Shown here one piece after another: positions 19,223-30,885 of a stretch of 56,806 nt of DNA. A program made the position numbers and the translations under genes. The first letter of the stretch is position 1. Each line of letters opens with the position of its first letter. Below the pieces are notes generated by a model. It was not told the origin of the DNA. It saw nothing but the letters and a program-made list of their open reading frames with translations, and searched no databases. The DNA comes from Acholeplasmatales bacterium (GTDB taxonomy: Bacteria; Bacillota_I; Bacilli_A; Acholeplasmatales; Anaeroplasmataceae). Location of the stretch: contig JAILRQ010000076.1 of assembly GCA_024698125.1 (NCBI GenBank), positions 1 to 56,806 on the forward strand, given 5' to 3'.

Positions 19223-22210
19223 TTATTCACCATCCCCTAATGTTAATACTGTAGTCCACCAATTATCAAATAGATATGCCTCATCAGACTCATCAAGATA
19301 ATTATCATCCTGACGTCTATTGATAGCCATCATCTCTGTTAATCTAGAATCATTATCACTATCTGTAAATGAAATTGATGAAGATAGTGTCTTTGCAAAT
19401 AATAGCTCACGTTGTGTAGCTGTACCTGTGTACTTCTCATATACTGGCATAATGAAGTCAGTAATATAAGATTGTACTGAAGATGGGAAGAATGTTGAAG
19501 TACCATAATTTAAATACTCATAGATGAATAGAATGATTTGGTTGATTGAAGCCTCATCCTCTGAATCATTATAAATATTTTCAATTGTCTTAACAATATC
19601 ATCATACTCAATAACAATATTAGTATATCTTCCGTTTACATCATCCTTAGAGTCAAACTCTGCACTACTTCTTACAGTACATGAAGTAACAAGAAGCATT
19701 GAATATCCCATAGTCTCTCCAAGAGAGTTAGTCATAAGCCAACCTTGGGCACTATCTCCATCATAGTCGGCACTATCAAGATATTCTGAAGGATATGTAT
19801 CATATAGTGAAATTGTATTGTATAGCTCATGTAGCTTAGCCTTAGCTGAGTTTGTAGCTACAGTATTATCTGAAGATGACTCATATGTAGAGATAGCTAC
19901 ATCTGTGTAATCAGTAGTTGTAACATAGATTCCAGCTCTCTTATACTTTGCCCATCTTGTTTCAGGCTCAGTTGGGTCATACTCAGTATTAGTTCCATCA
20001 TATTCATCAATACCGTTTGTGAATCTTCCTGATGATGTATACTCCTCTACCATTGAAGATAGTGTTGTAGCAAATGTTTCATCAGCATTCTCCATACGAG
20101 TAATGAATGTTTGCATTAGCTCAATTGCATAATCTGCATATGTAGATGATGAATCACCTGGAATTGCTGTACTCCAATCGAAATCAAGGTCAGCCTCTCC
20201 ATCCTCATCCATATCTACATAGATTTGAATATTTGTAGCACTTGCTTTAAATGAATCAGTATATGCAGCCTTAGCATATGACTGAACCATTTCATAGAAT
20301 GCAGTGTTATTTGCATAGTCTGTTAAAATCTTAGCAGTTGCAGCCTGTATTCTATAATAGTTATCAATAATGTCATCTACATCTGTCTCATGGAAGTATA
20401 GCTTTAAGAAGTTATACTTTCCTAGGCTTGCATCATAATCACTAATTTGTCCATCAGCGAAATATGCAAGTAATAAATCTAGTGTAGATTCATAATCATC
20501 GATATCTTCCTTAGTATCAGCATACTCATCAGTATCCTTAATAGCCTTCTCTGATAATAGGTCGATTGCAGTCGTTACACCATTTTCAGCCTCAAGCTTT
20601 TCATAAACCTCACCAATAGTGATGTTTGTCTTATTACCGTCATAAACAACAGTCATTAATGTATCCTTTGTAGGTGCATTCTTGTGAGTCTTTGAATAAG
20701 AATCAACATTGTATGCATAAACAATCTCTACATCCTCATCATAAATATAAACCTTAGTATCCTCTAAAGCCTCGCTTATACGCTCTGATACGTAAGAATC
20801 TGTTAGCTTCTCCCACATCATTTCTTCAATAAGCTCTGCTCTATACTCAGATCTTTCCTCAGGAATTTCTGTATCATTTTCGATGTCATCAACTAAAACA
20901 TACTCATCAGCAAGCTCGTCCTCTGCCATCTTAAATGCCATATAGTAATAATCTCCAATAGAGTACCCTGATGTAGAATAACGATATTCTCCATCAGCTA
21001 GATCTGGCTCAACCTGCAATGTAGATGAAATATATTGCTTGAATGTTGTATCAATATCATCTAAATCCTCTTGAGAATATGTGAATGATTCAATTAATTC
21101 ACTATCCCAAGCAGCAGTAATATCCTCTACTGAAACATTGTTATTATTAAAATATGCTAAAATCTTTTCAGTAATATCACGTCTATGAAGTGTATCATTA
21201 CCTGCTGCACTTACAACAGTAGGTACTGCATCACGATATGAATAGATGTAATTGTACATTTGGCAATAAAGCTCAAAAACACCACCATCTCCTACAACCT
21301 GAGTGAAGTTAATTCTTCTATCAGCTGTAGCTTGATCAGTTACATCAAAATCATCATAGTATGAATTATATTCTGTATTAGTCTTGTCAGCCTGTGGAAT
21401 AAAATACATAGTTCCATCGCTAACCTTAATACCAAATGATCTTAGAGTCTTCTCAATTTCATCCTCATCTGTAAAACGGATGTATAGAGCTGTTCTATCA
21501 GCCTCATATTGATAATTCTCCTTTTGGTATGAAATAACGTCAGCATCAGTGAAATAATAATCATCCTCGTCATCCTGATCGTCATTATAATCTTCAATGT
21601 ATTCTTCAAGATAATTATATGAGAAAATCTTTTCTGCAAGCTTAATTTCGTACTTATAGTAATAGTCATATAGGTAATATGTTTCCTCATACTTTGTATC
21701 AGCAAACATAGTCTTTCCATTTTGCTCTACTGTAGATGGAGTTAAATCCTGTGGATCAATAACAACCTGATAATCAATATACATGTTATCAACGAATTGT
21801 TGAGCTAAATCCTCTTGCTCCTTCTTAGTAAGATCCTTGGCAGCATCAATTTCAGATACACCATAAACCTCTGACATTGCTAATTGCTCTAGATAATCTA
21901 GATATCTCTTTTGTTTTTGAACACTTAAATCAGATGAATCATCACAAATGGCAGCAATTGCGCTTTGTGCCTCTGTTACCTCATCTGCTAAAACAGCATA
22001 TTCAATCTTTTCACCAAGGACCTCATATGAGTTCCACTTAAGCTCCTCCCATAGCTCTCCATTTGTAATGGAATAGCTTCCTGAGCTAGCGTAAACATCA
22101 TCATATGCAATAGAGCTGTATGATGTGTGCTTACATGATGCTAGGGCTAGTACTGATAATGCGCCAATCCCTAATGTAGCTACTGTTTTCAATCTGAATT
22201 TATTAATCAT
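19223..22210 (-). CDS. Giant foldase-like lipoprotein, paralogue of its downstream neighbour
   Basis: This protein of about 995 residues has the lipobox LALASC near residue 26. I use the ATG at 22210, which has AAGGAG 9 nt upstream; a longer frame starting at 22279 overlaps the promoter. The order of segments parallels the next gene: 'YASSGSYSITNGELWEELK' after the lipobox, the region 'KYNFLKLYFHET...' near 615, 'ATNIQIYVDMD' near 657 where the neighbour has ISHILISVDED, and 'MGYSMLLVTS' near 835 where it has YGYHILNIYDT. The residues matching the parvulin active-site strands are replaced, so this copy is probably not an isomerase and may act as a chaperone or partner. The protein is very acidic and Tyr-rich. 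Confidence 0.65.
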   Translation of the reverse strand: MINKFRLKTVATLGIGALSVLALASCKHTSYSSIAYDDVYASSGSYSITNGELWEELKWNSYEVLGEKIEYAVLADEVTEAQSAIAAICDDSSDLSVQKQKRYLDYLEQLAMSEVYGVSEIDAAKDLTKKEQEDLAQQFVDNMYIDYQVVIDPQDLTPSTVEQNGKTMFADTKYEETYYLYDYYYKYEIKLAEKIFSYNYLEEYIEDYNDDQDDEDDYYFTDADVISYQKENYQYEADRTALYIRFTDEDEIEKTLRSFGIKVSDGTMYFIPQADKTNTEYNSYYDDFDVTDQATADRRINFTQVVGDGGVFELYCQMYNYIYSYRDAVPTVVSAAGNDTLHRRDITEKILAYFNNNNVSVEDITAAWDSELIESFTYSQEDLDDIDTTFKQYISSTLQVEPDLADGEYRYSTSGYSIGDYYYMAFKMAEDELADEYVLVDDIENDTEIPEERSEYRAELIEEMMWEKLTDSYVSERISEALEDTKVYIYDEDVEIVYAYNVDSYSKTHKNAPTKDTLMTVVYDGNKTNITIGEVYEKLEAENGVTTAIDLLSEKAIKDTDEYADTKEDIDDYESTLDLLLAYFADGQISDYDASLGKYNFLKLYFHETDVDDIIDNYYRIQAATAKILTDYANNTAFYEMVQSYAKAAYTDSFKASATNIQIYVDMDEDGEADLDFDWSTAIPGDSSSTYADYAIELMQTFITRMENADETFATTLSSMVEEYTSSGRFTNGIDEYDGTNTEYDPTEPETRWAKYKRAGIYVTTTDYTDVAISTYESSSDNTVATNSAKAKLHELYNTISLYDTYPSEYLDSADYDGDSAQGWLMTNSLGETMGYSMLLVTSCTVRSSAEFDSKDDVNGRYTNIVIEYDDIVKTIENIYNDSEDEASINQIILFIYEYLNYGTSTFFPSSVQSYITDFIMPVYEKYTGTATQRELLFAKTLSSSISFTDSDNDSRLTEMMAINRRQDDNYLDESDEAYLFDNWWTTVLTLGDGE

Positions 22211-22257
22211 AGAAAAGTACTCCTTTTTCCTCAAAATCTTAAAATCACGCATAATAT

Positions 22258-22286
22258 ATAATAACATTATATAGGGCAAAAATCAA
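22258..22286 (-). promoter_or_regulatory. Promoter of the two foldase-like lipoprotein genes
   Basis: On the minus strand there is TTGATT (22281-22286), 17 nt, then TATTAT (22258-22263). A second TATAAT-like hexamer lies in the spacer. Confidence 0.6.
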
Positions 22287-22322
22287 GTTGCTATTTATGT
22301 GTATTTTAAGTGTTAGTTATGC

Positions 22323-24356
22323 CTATTTATGCTTATAGAACTTTACCCTGTCCATAACTCCAATTGGTTCTGTAAACTCACCATCCTTTGTTTTAGCAAG
22401 CTCATCCCCAAGAACTCTAAACTTTGAATCAATTGAATCAATGAACCAAAGCATTGCACTTTCAGCAATACAAGGCTTTTTAATTGCTCCATATTGTGGA
22501 ATTCCATGATGGGAAGCCACCATATGTAATAGCATTAGGACCTCTTCCTCGTCTCCAGTGTAGCCTAATTCCTTAGCTGTTTGTGATATAATATCGCATC
22601 CAATAAGTAGGTGACCAAGAAGCTGACCTTTCATAGCATACTCAGTGTTTTCAACACCTGTAAACTCAATCACCTTTCCAATATCATGCAGTATTGTACC
22701 ACTAATTAGTAAATCGTGGTCTAGATATGGATAGCATTCTATCATTCTTTTAGCTACATCAAGCATACCAAGTGTGTGGTAGGCAAGTCCTCCCACATAA
22801 GCATGGTGAAGCTTTGCAGCTGCAGGATATAGATAGAAATCATTAGAATATCTATCAATAATAGACCTTGTAATATCATGTAATGACTTAGTCTTAATTG
22901 AATCAATATATCCGTCAATTCCATTCTTTAATTCAGTATAGTCAAGAACAGCAGAGCTCATAAACTTACGATATATAGCATTTTGCTTTTCTGTATCCTC
23001 AACCTCTGTAATATGCTTAAATGAAACTACATAGGCACTAAGCTTATCAGAATTAGTGTTACGTGCAATCTCAAACTCATATATACAGTTTAAGAATAAA
23101 TCCACTGCTCTTTCACATTCAAGCTTTAGATTATATCTAGTTTTATCATCTAATGTAACAATAAGATTAACCATTGAATCACTATTCATGATTTGGTCAA
23201 TCTTAGCGTATATAACGCTCTTAATTACCTCATCCATCTTTTTCTTCTCCTCTAGCACATATTTCATAATGTCATCCTTACTATTTTTTATTTTTCCCTT
23301 AAGGATGGCATTCATTATCCTTTGCTTCATATCAGATATCATCTCAGGCTCAATATGCTCCATCAAATCATATGATGTTACATCTATGCCCTTAATACCC
23401 TTTATAGGAAGGCTTTTATAATATTCATCAATATTATCCTTATGCTCTCTTCCAAGTATTCTATTAACCTCATTTGAAAGCCTTATGGCCTCAAATGATT
23501 TATCCATATAGGTGATATCATCTGTAGGGTCTACAGATAGCATTTCCTTTAATAGGGCCTTTGTTTCATTATCATATTCAAGCGAATAATCAATACCCTT
23601 ATTAAGCCTTGCTCCAAGTGCAAGTACAAGTATTATATCATTTGTAACTATTTCATTATTATATAGGAAATATAGTGCCTTTTTAATTGGCTTATAGGCA
23701 TCTACTATTCTTGATTTGATTAAGACATCAATATAGCTATTATTAGTGTTATATTTAATCATCTTAAATAGCTCTATTCTTTTTCTCATACCAGATAGAT
23801 CTTTTACAAGGGCTGCCTTCTCATAGATAGCATCCATTGTATTCTTTTCAATCTCAAAGCCAAGCTTTGATGTTAAATAGATAGCTCTAAGCATTCTAAG
23901 TGAATCCTCATCAAATCTCTTTATTGGATCCCCTATACATCTTATAACCTTATTCTTTATATCATTAAGACCATTATGCTTATCTATAATGTTACCATTA
24001 ACATCCACTGCCATAGCGTTTATAGTAAAGTCTCTTCTTACTAAATCCTCATCAAGGGTTTTAGCAATTGCTGTTTGTGGATGTCTATGATCATCATAGC
24101 TTATATCCTTACGAAATGTTGTAATCTCAAATGAATAAGCACCCTCCTCTATTGTAAGAGATTGATACTTACCTCCATTATCTACTACATTAAATATTTC
24201 CTTAATCTCATCTGGTGTAGCTGATGTGGTAATATCTATATCATAGGCCTCAAGACCTAAAAGCTTATCACGTACGTATCCACCTACGATATAAGCCTCA
24301 TATCCCTTTTCTATTAGCTTTTTAAGAATTTCTTTAGCTTTAGCATCTATTACCAT
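22323..24356 (-). CDS. cca: CCA-adding tRNA nucleotidyltransferase fused to a YhaM-like HD exoribonuclease
   Basis: This 677-residue protein looks like two enzymes in one chain. The N-terminal half is a class II tRNA nucleotidyltransferase that adds or repairs 3'-CCA: GGYVRD at 25-30, the metal-binding DID at 39-41, RRDFTINAMA at 107-116 and DEDSLRMLRA at 149-158. From about 380 on it resembles nearly the whole of Bacillus YhaM (3'-5' exoribonuclease): an OB-like strand region (about 380-450), then YPAAAKLHHAYVGGLAYH near 515 and the HD motif LHDIGKV near 555, then VASHHG near 610. Standard Cca is about 400 residues and YhaM about 314, so the length fits a fusion. The ATG follows AAGGTGGTGA. 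A stem-loop sits in its leader. Both halves are intact by eye; the boundary is approximate. Confidence 0.85.
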   Translation of the reverse strand: MVIDAKAKEILKKLIEKGYEAYIVGGYVRDKLLGLEAYDIDITTSATPDEIKEIFNVVDNGGKYQSLTIEEGAYSFEITTFRKDISYDDHRHPQTAIAKTLDEDLVRRDFTINAMAVDVNGNIIDKHNGLNDIKNKVIRCIGDPIKRFDEDSLRMLRAIYLTSKLGFEIEKNTMDAIYEKAALVKDLSGMRKRIELFKMIKYNTNNSYIDVLIKSRIVDAYKPIKKALYFLYNNEIVTNDIILVLALGARLNKGIDYSLEYDNETKALLKEMLSVDPTDDITYMDKSFEAIRLSNEVNRILGREHKDNIDEYYKSLPIKGIKGIDVTSYDLMEHIEPEMISDMKQRIMNAILKGKIKNSKDDIMKYVLEEKKKMDEVIKSVIYAKIDQIMNSDSMVNLIVTLDDKTRYNLKLECERAVDLFLNCIYEFEIARNTNSDKLSAYVVSFKHITEVEDTEKQNAIYRKFMSSAVLDYTELKNGIDGYIDSIKTKSLHDITRSIIDRYSNDFYLYPAAAKLHHAYVGGLAYHTLGMLDVAKRMIECYPYLDHDLLISGTILHDIGKVIEFTGVENTEYAMKGQLLGHLLIGCDIISQTAKELGYTGDEEEVLMLLHMVASHHGIPQYGAIKKPCIAESAMLWFIDSIDSKFRVLGDELAKTKDGEFTEPIGVMDRVKFYKHK

Positions 24357-24386
24357 AAGCTCACCACCTTATATAAAATAATAAAA

Positions 24387-24409
24387 GGAAATGTTTTAAG
24401 CACATTTCC
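24387..24409 (-). terminator. Stem-loop with T-rich tail in the leader of the cca fusion gene
   Basis: A perfect 8-bp stem (GGAAATGT / ACATTTCC, 7-nt loop) is followed by TTTTATTATTTT on the minus strand. It lies between the predicted start (about 24412) and the ATG at 24356. It could be an attenuator or a 5'-end stabilising hairpin. Confidence 0.5.
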
Positions 24410-24418
24410 CTATAAAAT

Positions 24419-24447
24419 CTTATATAATGTGTCTTTAAACATACCAA
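24419..24447 (-). promoter_or_regulatory. Promoter of the cca fusion gene
   Basis: On the minus strand there is TTGGTA (24442-24447), 17 nt, then TATAAG (24419-24424). Confidence 0.55.
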
Positions 24448-24535
24448 AAAATATTCATAATTTAAAGCCACTTATTTATTAATACACTAAAATTATATCA
24501 AACTCCTTTTATTTATTCAATGCTTTTTTAAGTTA

Positions 24536-24544
24536 TGTTATAAT
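24536..24544 (+). promoter_or_regulatory. Extended -10 promoter of the YigZ-family gene
   Basis: TGTTATAAT is an extended -10 box with no clear -35. The start would fall near 24551, at the first base of the ribosome binding site GGTGA, leaving a leader of about 10 nt. Confidence 0.65.
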
Positions 24545-24560
24545 AGTGTTGGTGATTTTG

Positions 24561-25178
24561 GTGAAATATATAGATAGCACATATTCAAATGAAATAGTAA
24601 TTTTAAAATCTAGGTTTATTACATCTATATATAATGTATCCTCAGTTGAGGAGGTTAATGATATTTTAGCTAAGACTAGAAAAAAGTATTATGATGCCTC
24701 TCATAATTGCTACGGCTACATTTTAGGAGATAGAGCAGAAATACAAAAATGCTCTGATGATGGTGAGCCACAAAAAACTGCAGGATTTCCTATTCTTGAT
24801 GTTTTAAAGAAAAACGAGGTTACAAATATCCTTTGTGTTGTAACTCGTTATTTTGGAGGTACACTACTTGGAGCCGGAGGTCTTGTAAGAGCCTATAGTG
24901 AATCCTGTAGTGAATGCCTAAAAAAGGCTAAGCTATTAATAAAAAAGGAGCTTAACACAATAATAGTTAAGCTCGATTATTCATCATATAATACACTTCT
25001 TTCATCAATTAAGGATGTGGTTATTCTTGATACATCATATCAGCAGGATATTACGCTTAGGCTTGCAGCTCCAGGTGATATGATTGATTCACTAATACAA
25101 TCAATTAATAACATTACAAAGGGTAATGCATTAATTGAGGATAGTGGTCTATATGAAACCTTTGTTCCTATAGACTAG
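24561..25178 (+). CDS. YigZ/IMPACT-family protein
   Basis: This protein of about 206 residues belongs to the YigZ/YvyE (IMPACT) family, linked to translation control and of uncertain biochemical role. The N-terminal UPF0029 domain shows 'KSRFITSI', the conserved block YDASHNCYGYILG near 48-60, 'DDGEPQKTAGFPIL' and the glycine-rich TRYFGGTLLGAGGLVRAYS. The C-terminal 60 residues are the ferredoxin-like DUF1949 domain. Several in-frame GTG/TTG codons precede 24561. I chose the GTG at 24561 because the predicted transcript begins near 24551 with GGTGA; the alternatives would lie at or before the transcription start. It is the only plus-strand gene for many kb, and its 3' end overlaps the convergent ywzB gene by 11 nt. 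Confidence 0.93.
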   Translation: MKYIDSTYSNEIVILKSRFITSIYNVSSVEEVNDILAKTRKKYYDASHNCYGYILGDRAEIQKCSDDGEPQKTAGFPILDVLKKNEVTNILCVVTRYFGGTLLGAGGLVRAYSESCSECLKKAKLLIKKELNTIIVKLDYSSYNTLLSSIKDVVILDTSYQQDITLRLAAPGDMIDSLIQSINNITKGNALIEDSGLYETFVPID

Positions 25179-25374
25179 CCCCTGTTAGGCTAAATATTCT
25201 ATATAATAGCTCAGAGGCTGCGACACCTACTACCAAGGATATTAAAAAGTAGGCTAGCCTTATTTCAAATACTCTTCCCTTTTTAAAGGCCTCCTCTAGG
25301 CGAGAGGCACGAAGAGAGTAAAAGGCTAGGCCAAAGAATATTATAAATGTTACTGAATAAAGAATTGCTTCCAT
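25168..25374 (-). CDS. DUF1146/YwzB-family small membrane protein
   Basis: This 68-residue protein has two membrane helices (about 3-20 and 42-60) separated by a basic loop (RASRLEEAFKKGR). The R-L-E-E motif in the loop and the location just after atpC match the YwzB/DUF1146 family of Bacilli, whose function is unknown. It has its own extended -10 promoter (25393-25401) embedded at the foot of the atp operon terminator, and AGGTGAT as ribosome binding site. Its last 11 nt overlap the YigZ gene on the other strand. Confidence 0.85.
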   Translation of the reverse strand: MEAILYSVTFIIFFGLAFYSLRASRLEEAFKKGRVFEIRLAYFLISLVVGVAASELLYRIFSLTGASL

Positions 25375-25392
25375 AATTTATCACCTAAATAA

Positions 25393-25401
25393 ATTATAAC
25401 A
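25393..25401 (-). promoter_or_regulatory. Extended -10 promoter of the DUF1146 gene
   Basis: On the minus strand TGTTATAAT follows directly on the T-run of the atp operon terminator. The predicted leader is about 12 nt and contains AGGTGAT. Confidence 0.6.
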
Positions 25402-25406
25402 AAAAT

Positions 25407-25426
25407 GCCACTACATTTGTAGTGGC
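25407..25426 (-). terminator. Intrinsic terminator of the ATP synthase operon
   Basis: A perfect 9-bp stem (GCCACTACA / TGTAGTGGC) is followed by ATTTTTG on the minus strand, 9 nt after the atpC stop. Confidence 0.9.
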
Positions 25427-25434
25427 TAATTTTT

Positions 25435-25824
25435 TTATAGACGTCCTGCTCTTGCCTTCTTAAGGTTATCAAGAAGCTCAGACTCCTGTTTAGTAAAGTC
25501 TCCTTGATCCTTACGGTTAAGCTCAAGGCGTTCCTTTCTAATAGCATTTAGGTGGTCTCTTGCACTATCCTCGCTCTTTCCAGCGTGGGCCTCCTGTGCA
25601 ATTATAGTGGCCACATTATTTTTAAACTCAAGTACTCCGTTAGATAGTGCTAGATATAGCACCTCATTTCCAAGTACCATCTTAATATATCCATAAGGAA
25701 TAACACATACAAGAGGTATGTGGTCCTTTAGAATTGCGAACTCATTATCAACCATATGAACAATGATATGGTCAAGCTCTTCATCATAAAGCTTTCCCTG
25801 ATGAGTTGATACTAAAAACTTCAT
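25435..25824 (-). CDS. atpC: F1Fo ATP synthase epsilon subunit
   Basis: This 129-residue epsilon subunit of the F1 central stalk couples and restrains rotation. The N-terminal beta-sandwich (residues 1-85, with 'ILKDHIPLVCVIPYG', a variant of the usual LPGH-type turn) and the helical C-terminal hairpin (about 88-129, KSEDSARDHLNAIRKER) are both present. It is the last gene of the atp operon and sits 21 nt after atpD. Confidence 0.95.
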   Translation of the reverse strand: MKFLVSTHQGKLYDEELDHIIVHMVDNEFAILKDHIPLVCVIPYGYIKMVLGNEVLYLALSNGVLEFKNNVATIIAQEAHAGKSEDSARDHLNAIRKERLELNRKDQGDFTKQESELLDNLKKARAGRL

Positions 25825-25845
25825 ATACTAGCACACCTCCCTTTA

Positions 25846-28205
<2,360 letters not shown>

Positions 28206-28218
28206 ATTTTCACACTCC

Positions 28219-29727
28219 TTACATGAATATCTTCTTAGTCTTCTTAATGAAGCTATCTAATACATCAGCATCTGGTAATACCTTTTGCTCGTTAATATAG
28301 TTAACGATCTTCTTACCTTCCTCTGTTATATCTAGCTGACGATATAGCTCACGCTCAAACTTTAGAATATTTTCAACATCAATATTATCTAAGAATCCCT
28401 TAGTTAAGCAGTATAGTACTACTGCCTCATTTGCCATAGGGATAGTCTCATGAAGTCCTTGCTTAAGGATTTCAACTGTACGCTCTCCACGATCTAGACG
28501 AGCCTTTGTTGCAGGGTCGATATCTGAACCGAATTGAGAGAATGACTCTAGCTCACGATATGAAGCTAGGTCTAGACGTAATGTACCAGAAACCTTCTTA
28601 ATTGCCTTAGTTTGTGCAGCACCTCCTACACGAGATACTGATAATCCGGCATTGATGGCTGGTCTAATTCCCTTATAGAAATAATCTGCTTGTAGGTAGA
28701 TTTGTCCATCAGTGATTGAAATTACGTTTGTTGGGATATAAGCTGAAATATCTCCAGCCTGTGTCTCAATGATAGGAAGAGCTGTAATAGATCCTCCTCC
28801 AAGATCAGCTGATAATCTAGCTGCACGCTCTAGTAAACGAGAATGTAGGTAGAATACGTCTCCTGGGTATGCCTCACGTCCTGGTGCTCTCTTTAATAGT
28901 AATGAAAGCTCACGATATGCTACGGCATGCTTTGTAAGGTCATCATAAACGATTAATACATCCTTACCTTGGAACATAAAATACTCTCCAAGAGTTACTC
29001 CTGCATATGGTGCAAGATATAATAATGGTCCTGGATTTGAAGCACTGGCATCAACAATAATTGAATAATCCATTGCATCATACTTCTTTAATGTTTCATA
29101 GATATTTGATACAGAAGACTCCTTTTGTCCGATTGCAACATAAATACAGATTACATCCTTACCCTTTTGGTTTAGAATTGTATCAATTGCAATTGAAGTC
29201 TTTCCTGTTTGTCTATCTCCAATGATTAGCTCACGTTGTCCTCTTCCAATAGGTACTAGGGCATCTAGAACCTTAATTCCTGTTTGAAGTGGTACGTTAA
29301 CTGATTGACGTTGCATAACTCCTGTAGCCTTTTGCTCAATAGGTCTTGTACCATTAGCCTTAATAGCACCCTTTCCATCAAGTGGCTGTCCTAGTGGGTT
29401 AACAACACGTCCAATGAAATTTTCTCCTACTGGAATTTCAAGAATTCTTCCAGTACACTTAACTGTATCTCCCTCACTAACTAGTGAAGAATCTCCTAGT
29501 AGAATTACTCCAACTGAATCATCATTTAGGTTTTGAACCATTCCATATACATCATTAGGGAAGATTAATAGCTCTGCCTGCATAGCCTTATCTAGACCAT
29601 GAACTAGGGCAATACCATCTCCTACCTCAACTACTGTACCGACTGTTTCTGTTTTGATTTCGTCTTTATATGACTCAATTTGCTGTTTAATTAAACTAGA
29701 GATTTCAGATAGATTTATTTTACTCAT
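28219..29727 (-). CDS. atpA: F1Fo ATP synthase alpha subunit
   Basis: This 502-residue regulatory nucleotide-binding subunit of F1 has Walker [10 protein letters not shown] near 170, the arginine finger region ([15 protein letters not shown]-like, here [11 protein letters not shown]) near 365 and the C-terminal helical bundle. The N-terminal '[15 protein letters not shown]' is typical. It lies 15 nt after atpH in the standard order. Confidence 0.98.
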   Translation of the reverse strand: MSKINLSEISSLIKQQIESYKDEIKTETVGTVVEVGDGIALVHGLDKAMQAELLIFPNDVYGMVQNLNDDSVGVILLGDSSLVSEGDTVKCTGRILEIPVGENFIGRVVNPLGQPLDGKGAIKANGTRPIEQKATGVMQRQSVNVPLQTGIKVLDALVPIGRGQRELIIGDRQTGKTSIAIDTILNQKGKDVICIYVAIGQKESSVSNIYETLKKYDAMDYSIIVDASASNPGPLLYLAPYAGVTLGEYFMFQGKDVLIVYDDLTKHAVAYRELSLLLKRAPGREAYPGDVFYLHSRLLERAARLSADLGGGSITALPIIETQAGDISAYIPTNVISITDGQIYLQADYFYKGIRPAINAGLSVSRVGGAAQTKAIKKVSGTLRLDLASYRELESFSQFGSDIDPATKARLDRGERTVEILKQGLHETIPMANEAVVLYCLTKGFLDNIDVENILKFERELYRQLDITEEGKKIVNYINEQKVLPDADVLDSFIKKTKKIFM

Positions 29728-29742
29728 AAGTTCAATCCTCTC

Positions 29743-30258
29743 TTATAATAGACCTCTAATATTTTTAATCTTTCCACGAACAGAGAAATCCATAAGCTTT
29801 CCTTCATATTCGCACTTGATTCCACCTATTAGATTGTTATCTACTATATTGTTTATTTTTACCTTTCTTCCATCAAGCTTTGATGTAAGAATGGCTTCAA
29901 GCTTCTTAGTTTGTTCCTTTGTCAAAGCATTCTTTGATGTAACATTTACATCTACTGCCTTAATTGAATTATTGACAATAAGCTTAAACTCATCTCTAAT
30001 ACCCTTAATACTATTAATTCTCTTATTATCTACAAGAACATATAAAAATCTTGTAATAAGCTCATCAAAATCCTTAGTTGTATTAGCTATGATATCCTTT
30101 TTAGCCTTGTCAGTAATATTTGGAGCATCAAATATTTGCCAAGACATTGGATTTTCATCTAATGCCTTAATAAATAGGTCTAGCTCCTCTAGTATTTCTT
30201 GAGCGTCTTTAGTGCTAGCAAGCTCAGATAGGGCCTTTGCGTATTCAGCCTCTACCAT
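29743..30258 (-). CDS. atpH: F1Fo ATP synthase delta subunit
   Basis: This 171-residue peripheral stalk subunit joins F1 to subunit b. The N-terminal helical domain begins AEYAKALSELA, and the C-terminal strand region has the family signature 'DNNLIGGIKCEYEGKLMDFSVRGKI' (shown in part: LIGGIKCEY). The ATG overlaps the atpF stop by one base (TAATG). Confidence 0.93.
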   Translation of the reverse strand: MVEAEYAKALSELASTKDAQEILEELDLFIKALDENPMSWQIFDAPNITDKAKKDIIANTTKDFDELITRFLYVLVDNKRINSIKGIRDEFKLIVNNSIKAVDVNVTSKNALTKEQTKKLEAILTSKLDGRKVKINNIVDNNLIGGIKCEYEGKLMDFSVRGKIKNIRGLL

Positions 30259-30821
30259 TATTTGTTAGCCCCCTCAATAATTTTATTTACTAAATCAATA
30301 TATTTATCCTGATCAACCTCATGCTCAACAATCTTCTCTGCTGCTAGCATAGCAATGTCAACGATTTGTTGATGAATTTCGGCATTACGCTGTTGAATCT
30401 CTTGCTTAATATCCTCTTCAACATTAACAAGTCTTCTATGTGCCTCATCCTTAGCATTTTGAATAATCTCATCACGACGAATGTTAGCATCCTTCTCAGC
30501 CTTTTCAAGCATAGTCTTGATTTGAGCTTGAGCCTCCTCAAGCTTATTCTCGTTTTCAATTGCAAGAAGTCTTGCCTTACGATTTGATTCCTTAGCCTCA
30601 ACAAGCTCCTTATCAATCGCAGCACGTCTTGCCTCAAGAATATTAGTTACTCTCTTCCAAATAAATACACGGATAACAATAAATAAAATTAAAGTTGCGC
30701 AAAGCTGAATAATAATATCTCTTAATGTATTCCATGTAAATCCATCAGAACCTAAAGGTCCTAAGCATGTATTTACGAAATCTGATACATTCTCAAGTAC
30801 TTCACTCATACTTAAAATCAT
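30258..30821 (-). CDS. atpF: F1Fo ATP synthase b subunit
   Basis: This 187-residue peripheral stalk subunit has a single membrane helix near 33-55 (IIQLCATLILFIVIRVFIW), followed by a long charged coiled coil (about 60-180, rich in Glu, Lys and Ala). The ATG at 30821 has AAGGAGGT 6 nt upstream, preferred over an internal ATG four codons in. The N-terminus before the helix is longer than in E. coli. It lies 64 nt after atpE. Confidence 0.95.
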   Translation of the reverse strand: MILSMSEVLENVSDFVNTCLGPLGSDGFTWNTLRDIIIQLCATLILFIVIRVFIWKRVTNILEARRAAIDKELVEAKESNRKARLLAIENENKLEEAQAQIKTMLEKAEKDANIRRDEIIQNAKDEAHRRLVNVEEDIKQEIQQRNAEIHQQIVDIAMLAAEKIVEHEVDQDKYIDLVNKIIEGANK

Positions 30822-30885
30822 AATGTTACCTCCTTAATAGTTAATTTCAAATAATAATTTTTAAATATATTTTTACCTTTATAAA

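Noticed and set aside
22211-22279. Upstream extension of the giant lipoprotein gene to 22279
   Set aside because: It would put 23 residues before the lipoprotein signal peptide and overlaps the promoter at 22258-22286. The ATG at 22210 has a proper ribosome binding site and the signal peptide directly after it.
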